DNA from: Microbacterium sp. CFH 31415
Lineage (GTDB): Bacteria > Actinomycetota > Actinomycetes > Actinomycetales > Microbacteriaceae
Direction: 5' to 3'
Length of the DNA: 64,000 bases
Assembly: GCF_022538185.1 (NCBI RefSeq)
Contig: NZ_JAKYXC010000001.1
Coordinates: 62,001 to 126,000 of the forward strand
The notes under the pieces: model-generated
Database searches by the model: none
Told to the model about the DNA's origin: nothing
The model's input: the letters and a program-made list of their open reading frames with translations, nothing else
Translations under genes and position numbers: made by a program
Part shown: one piece after another, positions 15,430-24,595 of the stretch
Numbering within the stretch: the first letter of the stretch is position 1
How the letters are laid out: the number at the start of each line of letters is the position of its first letter

Positions 15430-17801
15430 GCGAGCTCGCCCAGCGCCCCGACGACGCAGTGGTCGGCATCCCGGTTCCGCACGAGAGTGCGACCTTGCAC
15501 GTGACCGGCGCCGCCGCCTACACCGACGACCTCTCGGTCTCGGCTGCGGGCGTGCTCACGGCCTGGCCCGTGCAGTCCACGAACGCGCACGCGGCCGTCG
15601 ACATTGATGCCTCCGGCGCCTACGCGGTGCCCGGCGTCGTGCGCGTGCTCACAGCGGAGGACGTGCCGGGAATCAACGACGCCGGGGTGAAGGACGACGA
15701 GCCGCTCTTCCCTCGCGAGGCTATGTACCACGGGCACGCGGTCGCATGGGTGCTCGGCGAGACGCCCGAGGCGGCGCGCCTGGGCGCCGCCGCGGTCACG
15801 GTCGAATACAGCCCGCTGCCGAGCATCCTCACCCTCACCGAGGCGATCGCCGCGGGCTCGTTTCAGGGCGTGCAGCGCACGGTCGAGCGGGGGGACGCTG
15901 CGGCCGCGCTCGCCGGCGCGCGGTTCGCGTTCGAGGGTGTGACCGAACTAGGCGGCCAGGAGCACTTCTACCTCGAGACGCAGGCCGCACTCGCGGTGCG
16001 TGACTCCGAGGGCCAGTACTTCGTGCAGTCGTCGACGCAGCACCCCAGCGAGACGCAGGAGATCGTCGCGCATGTGCTCGGCGTGCCGTCGAGTCAGGTG
16101 ACGGTGCAGACCCTGCGGATGGGCGGCGGTTTCGGCGGCAAGGAGATGCAGCCGCACGGTCTCGCCGCGATCGCCGCGCTCGGCGCGAAGCTCACCGGTC
16201 GCCCCGTGCGGCTGCGGCTGAACCGCACGCAGGACATCACGATGACCGGGAAGCGGCATCCGTTCCACATCTCGTGGCGCGTCGGCTTCGACGAGAACGG
16301 CGGACTGCTCGCGCTCGACGCGACGCTCACGTCCGACGGCGGGTGGTGCCTCGACCTGTCGGAACCGGTCATGAGCCGGGCGCTCTGTCACATCGACAAC
16401 GCCTACTGGATTCCGCACGTGCGCGCACTCGGACGCATCGCCCGCACGAACAAGCCGTCGAACACCGCGTTCCGCGGGTTCGGCGGCCCCCAGGGCGTCT
16501 TCCTCATCGAAGACATCCTCGGCCGCGTCGCGCCCCTGCTCGGGAGGGACCCGATCGACCTCCGGCGGCAGAACCTCTACGGCGAGGGACAGCTCACGCC
16601 CTACGGGCAGCCGGTGAAGGATGCCGCGCGCATGCCTGCCATCTGGGATCGGCTGCGCGCCGAGAGCGATGTCGACGTCCGCCGAGAGCAGGTGCGGGCG
16701 TTCAACGACAGCCACGTGCACGTCAAGAGGGCGATCGCGATGACGCCCATCAAGTTCGGCATCTCGTTCAACTTCACCGCGTTCAACCAGGCGGGTGCTC
16801 TCGTGCACGTCTACAAGGACGGCTCCGTTCTCGTGAACCACGGCGGCACCGAGATGGGCCAGGGCCTCCACACGAAGATGCTGCAGGTGGCCGCGACCAC
16901 GCTGGGCCTGCGACTGGACCAGGTGCGCCTGGCACCCACGCGCACCGACAAGGTGCCGAACACGTCCGCGACCGCGGCGTCGGCCGGAGCGGACCTCAAC
17001 GGCGGTGCCGTCAAGAACGCGTGTGATCAGTTGCGGACGCGCATGGCGCAGGTCGCGGCGGGCATGCTCGGAGCGGATGTGGACGACGTGCGGTTCACGT
17101 GCGGGTGGGTCACCGCGGTGGGCGTCGACGAGCGTCTCACGTTCGCCGAGGTCGCCCACGAGGCGTACCTGCAGCGCGTGCAGCTGTTCGCCGCGGGTTA
17201 CTACCGCACCGAGGGACTCCACTGGGACGGCGTGCGCATGCAGGGGTCGCCGTTCAAGTACTTCGCTTACGGCGCGGCCGCCGCCGAGGTCGAGGTGGAC
17301 GGGTTCACGGGGACGACGCGGCTGCGCAGGGTGGACATCGTGCACGACGTCGGCGACTCGCTCTCGCCGATGATCGACATCGGTCAGATCGAGGGCGGCT
17401 TCGTGCAGGGCGTCGGATGGCTGACTCTCGAGGAGCTGCGGTGGGACACCGGCGACGGTCCGAGCCGCGGGCGGCTGCAGACGCAGGCCGCGAGCACCTA
17501 CAAGCTGCCGAGCTTCTCGGAGATGCCCGAGGAGTTCCACGTGCGGCTCTTCGAAGACGCCCGCGAGGACGGAGCCGTGTACGGCTCGAAGGCGGTGGGG
17601 GAGCCGCCGCTCATGCTGGCGTTCAGCGTGCGGGAGGCGGTCCGCACGGCCGTCCAGGCGTTCGGGCCGTCAGGCCACAGCGTGGAGCTCGCGTCGCCGG
17701 CGACCCCGGAGGCCGTGTTCTGGGCGATCCGGTCCGCGCAGGCCGCAGGCGACGCCGCGGAGTCCGGCGCGGCGTCGGTCCTCGCCGACGCACGGCGCTG
17801 A
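15426..17801 (+). CDS. xdhB: Xanthine dehydrogenase molybdopterin-binding subunit
   Basis: Catalytic subunit, 791 residues, oxidising hypoxanthine to xanthine and xanthine to urate at the molybdenum cofactor. The N-terminal a/b hammerhead domain starts VTGAAAYTDDLSV. Cofactor-binding segments include LRMGGGFGGKE, NTAFRGFGGPQG and NHGGTEMGQGLHTKM. The C-terminal KAVGEPPLMLAF holds the Glu that acts as the general base in this family. ATG overlaps the xdhA stop. The product urate feeds directly into the divergent uricase operon. Confidence 0.95.
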   Translation: MSELAQRPDDAVVGIPVPHESATLHVTGAAAYTDDLSVSAAGVLTAWPVQSTNAHAAVDIDASGAYAVPGVVRVLTAEDVPGINDAGVKDDEPLFPREAMYHGHAVAWVLGETPEAARLGAAAVTVEYSPLPSILTLTEAIAAGSFQGVQRTVERGDAAAALAGARFAFEGVTELGGQEHFYLETQAALAVRDSEGQYFVQSSTQHPSETQEIVAHVLGVPSSQVTVQTLRMGGGFGGKEMQPHGLAAIAALGAKLTGRPVRLRLNRTQDITMTGKRHPFHISWRVGFDENGGLLALDATLTSDGGWCLDLSEPVMSRALCHIDNAYWIPHVRALGRIARTNKPSNTAFRGFGGPQGVFLIEDILGRVAPLLGRDPIDLRRQNLYGEGQLTPYGQPVKDAARMPAIWDRLRAESDVDVRREQVRAFNDSHVHVKRAIAMTPIKFGISFNFTAFNQAGALVHVYKDGSVLVNHGGTEMGQGLHTKMLQVAATTLGLRLDQVRLAPTRTDKVPNTSATAASAGADLNGGAVKNACDQLRTRMAQVAAGMLGADVDDVRFTCGWVTAVGVDERLTFAEVAHEAYLQRVQLFAAGYYRTEGLHWDGVRMQGSPFKYFAYGAAAAEVEVDGFTGTTRLRRVDIVHDVGDSLSPMIDIGQIEGGFVQGVGWLTLEELRWDTGDGPSRGRLQTQAASTYKLPSFSEMPEEFHVRLFEDAREDGAVYGSKAVGEPPLMLAFSVREAVRTAVQAFGPSGHSVELASPATPEAVFWAIRSAQAAGDAAESGAASVLADARR

Positions 17802-17813
17802 GGACACTCCGCC

Positions 17814-18647
17814 ATGGACTGGGTCGACGCGCTGCAGCGGCTGCGTGAGGCGCGCACGCCGGCGGTGATCGTGACGCTCGCGATGGTCCGTGGGCATGCG
17901 CCCCGCAACGGCGGTGCGAAGCTCATCGTCTCGCCCGGTGCCCTCTTCGGCACGGTAGGCGGGGGGAATCTGGAGGCCACGGCCATCGCGCAGGCGCGCG
18001 AGATGCTCGAGGCGGGCACGGACGAGCCGCGCCTGCTCACGCTGACGCTGAGCGACAGGACGACGACCGAGTACGGCATCCAATGCTGCGGAGGAGAGGT
18101 GACCATGCTGCTCGAACCGGTCCGCGCCGTGCCGACGGTGGCGATCTTCGGTCTCGGCCATGTCGGGATCGAACTGGCGCGCATCCTCGCCCGGCACGAA
18201 CTGGAGCTCGTGCTCGTCGACGCGCGCGCCGAGATGCTGGATCCGGCGCGACTCGGTGTGCCCGGCGCCTCGGGCATTCTGGCCGACGCCGTCGCGACCG
18301 TGCATGTGCGGCAGGCGCCGGTGCCGGAGACGGTCATCGCCGACCTGTCGCCGGGCGCGCACGTGCTCGTCATGACCCACGACCACGGCGAAGACCTCGC
18401 CATCACCGATCAGGCCCTGCGGCGCGACGACCTCGGATCGATCGGTCTGATCGGCTCGTCGACGAAGTGGTCGCGCTTCCGTGTCAGGCTCACCGAGCTG
18501 GGACACACGGAGAGCGAAGTGGCCCGGGTGACGACCCCGATCGGCATCCCCGAGATCCGCAGCAAGGCACCCGCGTCGATCGCCGTCGGCGTCGCGGCGC
18601 GCACCCTGCAGTTCATCGAGGCCGCGGCGGTCACCGCGGACGGGTGA
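17814..18647 (+). CDS. xdhC: Xanthine dehydrogenase accessory protein XdhC
   Basis: Maturation factor that binds the molybdenum cofactor and helps sulfurate and insert it into XdhB. 277 residues, with an N-terminal XdhC-CoxI domain (VRGHAPRNGGAKLIVSP, FGTVGGGNLE, and YGIQCCGGEV with the Cys pair) and a C-terminal Rossmann domain (VAIFGLGHVGIELARIL and SIGLIGSSTKWSRFR). It follows xdhB by 12 bases in the same operon. It is convergent with the guanine deaminase gene. Confidence 0.93.
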   Translation: MDWVDALQRLREARTPAVIVTLAMVRGHAPRNGGAKLIVSPGALFGTVGGGNLEATAIAQAREMLEAGTDEPRLLTLTLSDRTTTEYGIQCCGGEVTMLLEPVRAVPTVAIFGLGHVGIELARILARHELELVLVDARAEMLDPARLGVPGASGILADAVATVHVRQAPVPETVIADLSPGAHVLVMTHDHGEDLAITDQALRRDDLGSIGLIGSSTKWSRFRVRLTELGHTESEVARVTTPIGIPEIRSKAPASIAVGVAARTLQFIEAAAVTADG

Positions 18648-18657
18648 GCGCCGGCCG

Positions 18658-19158
18658 TCAGTACTCGATGCGCCGGTCGTTGCGACCCCACGCGACGAAG
18701 GGTGCGGTATGCCCGTCGTCGGGCAGCCCGATGCGCTCGACGGGGAGGATCGCGCGGTCTTCGGGCATGCCGTCGAAGTAACGGTAGAAGCGGGCGTCGT
18801 CGAACCCGGCCGCAGCGGCGTCGTCGCGGTCGGCGGCGAAGTACACGCGGTCGATGCGTGCCCACAGTGCGGTCGAGAGGCACATCGGGCACGGCTCGCA
18901 GCTCGCGTAGAGCGTGGCGCCGGACAGGTCGAAGGTGCCGAGACCCTGGCAGGCGCGACGGATCGCGACGACCTCGGCATGCGCCGACGGGTCGAGGTCG
19001 GCGGTCACCCGGTTGACGCCTTCGAAGACTTGTCCGTCGCGCGTGACGACGACGGCTCCGAACGGGCCGCCGGACTCGCCGGCGTTGGCGGTCGCGATGT
19101 CGACGGCGCGGGCGAGGAGATCGGCGGCCTGCGGCGACGGCCCTGTGGACGAGGACAT
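18658..19158 (-). CDS. guaD: Guanine deaminase (cytidine-deaminase fold)
   Basis: Zinc enzyme deaminating guanine to xanthine, which XDH then oxidises. 166 residues. Zinc is held by the His and the catalytic Glu of SAHAEVVAIRRAC (near residue 60) and the PCPMC pair (near residue 88). The GGPFGAVVVTRDGQV stretch and C-terminal region match the short bacterial GuaD group rather than tRNA-adenosine deaminase TadA. A TACGGT box six bases before the ATG suggests a leaderless transcript separate from the xdh operon. The position beside xdhABC supports the substrate. Confidence 0.9.
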   Translation of the reverse strand: MSSSTGPSPQAADLLARAVDIATANAGESGGPFGAVVVTRDGQVFEGVNRVTADLDPSAHAEVVAIRRACQGLGTFDLSGATLYASCEPCPMCLSTALWARIDRVYFAADRDDAAAAGFDDARFYRYFDGMPEDRAILPVERIGLPDDGHTAPFVAWGRNDRRIEY

Positions 19159-19164
19159 GCCACG

Positions 19165-19170
19165 ACCGTA
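19165..19170 (-). promoter_or_regulatory. Putative -10 box of guaD (leaderless)
   Basis: TACGGT on the minus strand, six bases before the guaD ATG, the spacing at which the transcript would begin at or next to the start codon. Confidence 0.4.
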
Positions 19171-19220
19171 CGCCCAGCGACGGGAACCTGCAGGCAGCGC
19201 GCCGCGCAGCGCCGCGACCG

Positions 19221-19256
19221 ACGGGGTCCCGCCCGCCGAAGCGGACGGGACCCCGT
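19221..19256. terminator. Strong hairpin downstream of the subtilase gene
   Basis: ACGGGGTCCCG (19221-19231) pairs with CGGGACCCCGT (19246-19256); CCGC and GCGG extend the stem inside, leaving a CGAA tetraloop and one base mismatch. It lies 17 bases after the subtilase stop. No T-run follows on the minus strand, as is common for actinobacterial terminators. Confidence 0.7.
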
Positions 19257-19272
19257 GATGGCTGTCGGACCG

Positions 19273-22200
19273 TCAGCGTCCGTGGCCGCCGTGGCCCCCG
19301 CCATTGGCCGGCGTGGCCTGGAACGCCTTCACGATCTCCTGCGAGAAGGTGTTGCCCGCGGCATCCGTCGCCCTCACTCGCAGGTCGACCCAGCCGCCCT
19401 TGTCGGACACCGGGATCTGCGCGGCGTAGGCGCTCACCCATGCGCGGCTCGTGACGAAGATGTCACCGTCGCCCTCGACGGCGCCCGTGGGGGCATCCGT
19501 CTTCGCGGACTTCAGCGAGACCTTCTTCCAGGCTCCGCCTGCGGTGCGGTACTCGAGCGTTGCCTGCGTCACCTTGCCCGCCGGCGCGGTGCCCGCGACG
19601 TGGCCGAGTTCGAGACCGAGCGAGACGCCCGAGCCCTTGCGCCGGCCTTCGCCCACCATGTTGTCCTCATTGACGTCGACGTCGTAGAACGCCTGGATCA
19701 TCGGCAGCAGGCGGTAGTCCCAGTCGCCCAGCTTGCCTGCGGAACGGAACGTCCAGTCGCTGACCGTCTTGGTGGAACCGGCGAGGTGGGTGCCGGGGTG
19801 GGTCGCGGTGCTCACCACGCGCCACTCCTGCTCACCGTCGGGGAGGTCGAACAGGTTCGCTCCCTGGTGCTCGGTCTGCCTGACCAGCTCGCCATCGAGG
19901 TAGACGTCGGTGAGCTGCTGGACCGTCGAGTCGGGCATCCAGGTGTCGAAGGTGCCGGTGTGATCGGCGTTGCCGCCGTCGGCCCAGCTCGGCACGTTGA
20001 TCTGCGCGTAGTCCGACACGCGGTAGGGGACCCAGAACCCGGTGGCGACGTACGGGCGAACGATTCCGCCGAAGTACTCCTCCGTTGAACGCTGGCCACG
20101 GTCGTAGGTGCGCAGCTTGTCGCGGATCTCCCACATCACGGACTGCACCGCGACCCACTGATTCCAGCGCAGGTTGTCGGTGTTCACCCATTCGACGCGG
20201 TCCATGCCGCGCTGAGCCTTGAACGGGAACCCGTTGCCGTACACGGCTCCCGGGATGAAGTCGTAGCGGAACTCCGCGAGCCCCTCCTTCTGCCCGTGGT
20301 AGCGCGTGTCGATACGGGCGAGATCCTTCGACGAGTGCCGGTAGGCGAGGTTCGACGGGATCTCACCGTCGCCCCACTCGGCGATGTCGTAGACCACCTC
20401 GGTTTCGGGCACGCCGACGGCCGAGAGCGTGACCTTCTTCTTGCCGCCGAGCTTCGTGAGGAGCTCGCGCCCCTCGACGCCGCTGATGCCGGCTACCGGG
20501 ATCGCGACATCCGTGTAGTCGATCTCGGAGCCGACCCACGCGCTGAACTCGCCGTCCTCGTTGTTCGCGATGACGAGCAGCTTCGCGCCTGCTGCGGCCG
20601 CGTTCGCCGCCTGCTGCGACACCGAGGTCTCGGTCGAGCGCGTGACCACGGCGATCTTGCCCTTCGCTCCCGCGGCGGCGAGCTCGTCCAGCGTGCCCGA
20701 ACCTGCGTTGACGGCGGCCGCCGTGAACGAGCCGTCCAGGAGCTTCGAGCCCGCGAGGACGATGAGGTCGAGAGGCTTCTTGCCCTCGGTGAGCGTCAGC
20801 AGCGGGGTCTGCAGGCGCCACCGCACCGTGAAGTCGAAATCGGCGTCGTCGACCTTCATCGGCTGCGCCCAGATCTCGTCGACCCAGACGGGCATCATCG
20901 CGCTCGCGGAGAAGTCGTCGACCTTCATGTCGAGACGCTGGAACACCGGCTCTACACCCTTCGCTCCGACGTCGATGGAGATCTTCTTCGCGGTGCGGGC
21001 GTCGAGGGCGACGGTCGTGTCCTTCTCGAGTTCGAGCGTCGGCGCGCCCACCATCACGGTGGCGATCGTGTCGGGAGCGCGGTTGATGTCCAGGTACGAC
21101 ACGACCGAGTAGTCGCCCTTCATCAGGCGCAGCGTGGTCTCGCCACCCACGAAGATCGGCTCGGCGAACTTCGTCGCGGCGTTCCAGAGGTACGCGTAGG
21201 TGTCGATCGGGTTTCCGTCGAAGTCCGTCGCCTTCAGCGTGAGGTCGTAGCGCTCGGCCTCGGCGATCGTGCCCAGAGCCGTGCGAGTGACCGGCTCGCC
21301 GTCCACCGAGCCGATCAGCGCGCCCGAGAGCTGCGTGCCCGCGGGAACCTTCGCCGGGTCGACCGTCATCGTCGCCGAGGCGGTGCCGCCCGCGGGGATG
21401 GTGAGCGTGGCGGTGTCGAGCGTGAGCGCATCGAACGCGACGCCTGCAGACAGGGGACCGGGACCGACCTCGCCGCGAGGCGTGGTGTCGGTGAGCGTCG
21501 CCTCGAGCGACACGGTGATCTCGGCATCGGTGCGGTTGGTGTATTCGACCGTGCGCTCGACCGGAGTCGGCTCCTCGCCCCAGGCGAGCATTCCGAAGTC
21601 GCCCGAACCGGACGCGACGACCGGCGCGTTGAGCGCGGCGTCGATGTCGATGACGCCCGAGCCGCCGGCGTACGCCGTGAACCCGAAGTCGCGCGCGGTG
21701 CTCGCGAGCGCCGCCTTGAGCTGTTCGGTCGTGTACTCGGGATGTGCGCCGAGGAGGATGGCGGCGGCACCGGCGACGTGAGGCGTCGCCATCGAGGTGC
21801 CGCTCATCGAGATGTACGAGCCCTCACCGCCGCTGTCCGCCGAGCGAGCGGCTGTGACGTCGGCGCCCGGTCCGGACACGTTGGGCTTGAGCGCCCCCGA
21901 GCGAGAGAGCGGACCCTGGCTCGAGAAATACGACATCCCGCCGCTCGGGTCGTCGACCGACCCGACGGTGAACGCCTGCTCGGCCGAGCCGGGCGCACCG
22001 ATCGTCTCCGGGGCGCCGTTGTTGCCCGCAGCGACCACGAACAGTGCGCCGGTCTCTTCCGCGATGCGGTTGAGCGACTCGGCCAAGAGGTCCTTGCCGT
22101 CGGACGCCTCCGTCGTACCGAGGCTCATCGAGACGATCGGGGCGTTCTCACCGGCCCACTCCATCGCCTCGATGATCCAGGAGTCCTGGCCGTAGCCGTC

Positions 22201-23142
22201 GGCGCCGAGCACCTTGCCCACGAGCAGGTCTGTGCCGTCGGCGACGCCACGGTGCAGCCCGTCGCTCGCGGCGCCGGTGCCGGCGATCGTCGAGGCGACA
22301 TGCGTGCCGTGGCCGTGCGGGTCGCTGTCGACCTCCTCGCCCGGCACGAAGCTCCGCGAGCCGGAGAGCACGCGTCCCTGAAGGTCGGGGTGAGTGTCGT
22401 CGTAGCCGGTGTCGAGCACGGCGACCGTGGCGCCTTCGCCGGTGTGACCGGCAGCCCACGCGGACGGTGCGCCGACGAAGGGCACGCTCGAGTCGAGCGT
22501 CGCCTCGACCTTGCCGTCGAGGTGGATCGCCTCGATGCCTCCCGCAAGCCGGGGAGTCGCGGAGAACGCGCGCGCGGCCGGTGCGGTCAGCGTCTCCCAC
22601 GCCGCGGCGCTGGCCTTGTGGCCGAGCGTGGCGGCGGCGCCCCCGATGCTGGCGAGCTCGGTCTGCACCTCCAGCCCGGGGAGCGGTGCGGCGAAGCTGC
22701 GCGGGGAGGCGGCATCCTGTTCCACGATGACCGGGGTGGCGTCGACCGACGCGTCGTCGTAGCCGAACTCGATCAGCTTCGTGACGTTGAAGAGATCCTG
22801 GTCGAGCGCGCCCGAGGCCAGGTAGGGCATTGCGGCGTCGGGGACGACGTGCAGGTCGCCGGCCGCCTCGTACGTGCGCACACCCGCACCGTCGACGGCG
22901 GTGTCGATGCTGACGGTGTGCGTGCCGTCGCTGAGGTCGGTCACGGTCACGCGATCGCCGGTGATCAGCGTGACGGTGGAGGAGCTGCCGGCGACCGCGT
23001 CGGGGGTGGGGGGACCGTCGACATTCGAGGTCGCGGTCGCCGGCAGAGTCGTGAGGCCGATGCCGGCGATGCCGATCGCCAGACCGCTTGTGGCGGCGAC
23101 GATCGGACGCAGGCGGCGGCCGATGGGTGGGGGAGTGGACAT
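19273..23142 (-). CDS. Secreted S8 family serine peptidase (subtilase) with PA domain
   Basis: A 1289-residue exported protease. The signal peptide has an RRLR start and a hydrophobic stretch ending near LPATATS. A prodomain runs to about residue 215. The catalytic triad is Asp244 (AVLDTGYDD), His278 (HGHGTHVAS) and Ser450 (MSGTSMATPH), with oxyanion Asn374 (AAGNNG). A Fn3-like domain follows, and a PA domain lies near residues 790-890. The C-terminal part is unassigned and ends GGGHGGHGR. No LPxTG or SLH signal is seen, so release to the medium is likely. GAGAGG precedes the ATG. Convergent with guaD and divergent from a regulator gene. Confidence 0.93.
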   Translation of the reverse strand: MSTPPPIGRRLRPIVAATSGLAIGIAGIGLTTLPATATSNVDGPPTPDAVAGSSSTVTLITGDRVTVTDLSDGTHTVSIDTAVDGAGVRTYEAAGDLHVVPDAAMPYLASGALDQDLFNVTKLIEFGYDDASVDATPVIVEQDAASPRSFAAPLPGLEVQTELASIGGAAATLGHKASAAAWETLTAPAARAFSATPRLAGGIEAIHLDGKVEATLDSSVPFVGAPSAWAAGHTGEGATVAVLDTGYDDTHPDLQGRVLSGSRSFVPGEEVDSDPHGHGTHVASTIAGTGAASDGLHRGVADGTDLLVGKVLGADGYGQDSWIIEAMEWAGENAPIVSMSLGTTEASDGKDLLAESLNRIAEETGALFVVAAGNNGAPETIGAPGSAEQAFTVGSVDDPSGGMSYFSSQGPLSRSGALKPNVSGPGADVTAARSADSGGEGSYISMSGTSMATPHVAGAAAILLGAHPEYTTEQLKAALASTARDFGFTAYAGGSGVIDIDAALNAPVVASGSGDFGMLAWGEEPTPVERTVEYTNRTDAEITVSLEATLTDTTPRGEVGPGPLSAGVAFDALTLDTATLTIPAGGTASATMTVDPAKVPAGTQLSGALIGSVDGEPVTRTALGTIAEAERYDLTLKATDFDGNPIDTYAYLWNAATKFAEPIFVGGETTLRLMKGDYSVVSYLDINRAPDTIATVMVGAPTLELEKDTTVALDARTAKKISIDVGAKGVEPVFQRLDMKVDDFSASAMMPVWVDEIWAQPMKVDDADFDFTVRWRLQTPLLTLTEGKKPLDLIVLAGSKLLDGSFTAAAVNAGSGTLDELAAAGAKGKIAVVTRSTETSVSQQAANAAAAGAKLLVIANNEDGEFSAWVGSEIDYTDVAIPVAGISGVEGRELLTKLGGKKKVTLSAVGVPETEVVYDIAEWGDGEIPSNLAYRHSSKDLARIDTRYHGQKEGLAEFRYDFIPGAVYGNGFPFKAQRGMDRVEWVNTDNLRWNQWVAVQSVMWEIRDKLRTYDRGQRSTEEYFGGIVRPYVATGFWVPYRVSDYAQINVPSWADGGNADHTGTFDTWMPDSTVQQLTDVYLDGELVRQTEHQGANLFDLPDGEQEWRVVSTATHPGTHLAGSTKTVSDWTFRSAGKLGDWDYRLLPMIQAFYDVDVNEDNMVGEGRRKGSGVSLGLELGHVAGTAPAGKVTQATLEYRTAGGAWKKVSLKSAKTDAPTGAVEGDGDIFVTSRAWVSAYAAQIPVSDKGGWVDLRVRATDAAGNTFSQEIVKAFQATPANGGGHGGHGR

Positions 23143-23204
23143 GCGTGAACCTCTCGGGGGGTAGGGGATCTGCTACGAAGCTCTCATGCGGGGCGCGTAC
23201 AGTG

Positions 23205-23238
23205 GTGGCGGAGAAATGCCATGGCCACCATCCGCCAC
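23205..23238. promoter_or_regulatory. Dyad between subtilase and regulator genes
   Basis: GTGGCGGA (23205-23212) and TCCGCCAC (23231-23238) form an eight-base inverted repeat, with GCCATGGC (itself a palindrome) between them. A TACAGT -10-like box ends just upstream at 23203. If the regulator starts at GTG 23278 the dyad lies in its leader, where it could be an operator or a hairpin. Confidence 0.35.
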
Positions 23239-23277
23239 GCCCGGTGGGTGAAGATAGCTGGTGTGGAGAAGGTCACC

Positions 23278-24237
23278 GTGCTCGACGCGTTGGGTCTCGA
23301 TGAGGAGCACACCGCCGTCTACCGGTGGATCCTTCAGCAGACGTCGGTGTCGGCCTCCGATGTCGCCGGGGCGCTGAGCATGTCACTGCCGCGCGTTCGT
23401 CCGATCGTGGCCCAGCTCGAGCGACTCGGTCTGGTGGCACGCAAAGCCGCACGCAGCGACCGGTATGTCGCCTCGCCGCCGACGACGGCGCTGCGCCCGC
23501 TGCTGCTCGAGCGCGAGCGCGGGCTGACGCGCGCGCACGAAGCGCTCGTCGAGCTGAGCGACCTGTACCGGCGATCGGCCGAGCAGCGCAGCGTCGCCGA
23601 TGTCGTCGACGTCGTGATCGGCGACGACGCCGTGCGGCAGCGAATCGCGCAGCTGCAGGCCGCGTCGACCGAGCAGGTGCGTGTGCTCGTCCTGCACGAG
23701 GTCGCGCTCGTCAGCGGCGAGGAGAACATCGAGGAGGATCGCGCCCTCGCGCGCGGGGTGCGATATCGCGTGATCGTCGAGAGCGCCGTGCTCGAGCGAC
23801 CCGGGTTCCTCACCGCTGCACACGAGATGGCGCAGATCGGAGAGGAGATCCGGGTGCTCCCCGCCCTTCCGACGCGCATGTTCATCGCCGACGATCAGAT
23901 GGCCCTCGTGCCCATGCGCGCGCAGGGCGATGACGAGGGTTTCGGCGCTCTGCTCATCCATCCGAGCGGTCTCCTCGACCTCGTGATCGCGATCTTCGAG
24001 GAGTACTGGAGTCACGCCACCGCGTTCCTCCCCGTCGCCGAGGTGCCCGCCACCGAGGAGGTCGATCGAGACCTGCTGCGGCTGCTGCTGCTGGGGGTGA
24101 CGGATGCCGCGGCCGCGACGCAGCTGGGAATCTCGCTGCGCACGGTCCAGCGCCGGGTGGCCGACCTGATGGAGATCGCCGGTGTGACCACCCGCATGCA
24201 GCTCGGCGCGGAGGCCGTGCGGAGGTCGTGGGTCTGA
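23278..24237 (+). CDS. TrmB/LuxR-like transcriptional regulator
   Basis: 319 residues from GTG 23278, chosen because GGAGAAGG lies five bases upstream; an ATG at 23221 would add 19 poorly ordered residues. An N-terminal winged helix resembles TrmB (DEEHTAVYRWILQQ, then ASDVAGALSMSLPRVRPIVA). A middle effector domain of unknown ligand follows. The C-terminal HTH (AAATQLGISLRTVQRRVADL) is LuxR-like. Proteins of this build are common actinobacterial regulators, often next to secreted enzymes. Control of the divergent subtilase is plausible but not shown. Confidence 0.8.
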   Translation: MLDALGLDEEHTAVYRWILQQTSVSASDVAGALSMSLPRVRPIVAQLERLGLVARKAARSDRYVASPPTTALRPLLLERERGLTRAHEALVELSDLYRRSAEQRSVADVVDVVIGDDAVRQRIAQLQAASTEQVRVLVLHEVALVSGEENIEEDRALARGVRYRVIVESAVLERPGFLTAAHEMAQIGEEIRVLPALPTRMFIADDQMALVPMRAQGDDEGFGALLIHPSGLLDLVIAIFEEYWSHATAFLPVAEVPATEEVDRDLLRLLLLGVTDAAAATQLGISLRTVQRRVADLMEIAGVTTRMQLGAEAVRRSWV

Positions 24238-24268
24238 GCGCCGTGCGGGTGAGGGCCCGTCGTGCGCG

Positions 24269-24595
24269 TCAGTCCGCGTGCGTGTTGAACCAGGCCCGGC
24301 GCTGTGCGATCTCGCTGTCGCTCTCGGCCGGGTCTGACGTGTCGTGCTCGACGAGACGACCGTTCTCGTCGAGGGGCACGAACCGCAGGCACGTCGGGCA
24401 CAGGGCTCGGCCCTCGGGGAATCCATCGGCGAGAGTCGCGGCGAGTGCGCCGGGCGCACCCGAGCCGGAGCATCGTGGAAGGTCGGCCGCGGCATCCGCC
24501 CACATGATCGCCCGGTGGCGGTGCAGCCCCGGGTGGTCCAGGTGTCGCGTGCAGCGACGACCCTGGTTGCGGCTCGTGCAGAAGCGCACCGTCAC
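24269..24595 (-). CDS. Small Cys/His-rich hypothetical protein
   Basis: 108 residues. GTG 24595 overlaps the stop of the MFS transporter (GTGA), so it is the second gene of that operon; the long open frame back to 26053 lies inside the transporter and is not used. Cysteines occur in FCTSRNQGRRCTRHLDHPGL, in RCSGSG and in LCPTCLRFVPLDENGRLV, with several His, so a metal site is possible though not a standard zinc ribbon. I do not recognise a family. The last residues RRAWFNTHAD are hydrophilic and there is no membrane segment. Confidence 0.65.
   Translation of the reverse strand: MTVRFCTSRNQGRRCTRHLDHPGLHRHRAIMWADAAADLPRCSGSGAPGALAATLADGFPEGRALCPTCLRFVPLDENGRLVEHDTSDPAESDSEIAQRRAWFNTHAD

Noticed and set aside
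20296..23148. 950-codon open frame on the plus strand
   Set aside because: Exactly antisense to the subtilase gene; the deduced protein is Arg/Gly/Asp-rich with no domain. Long antisense frames are expected at this G/C content.
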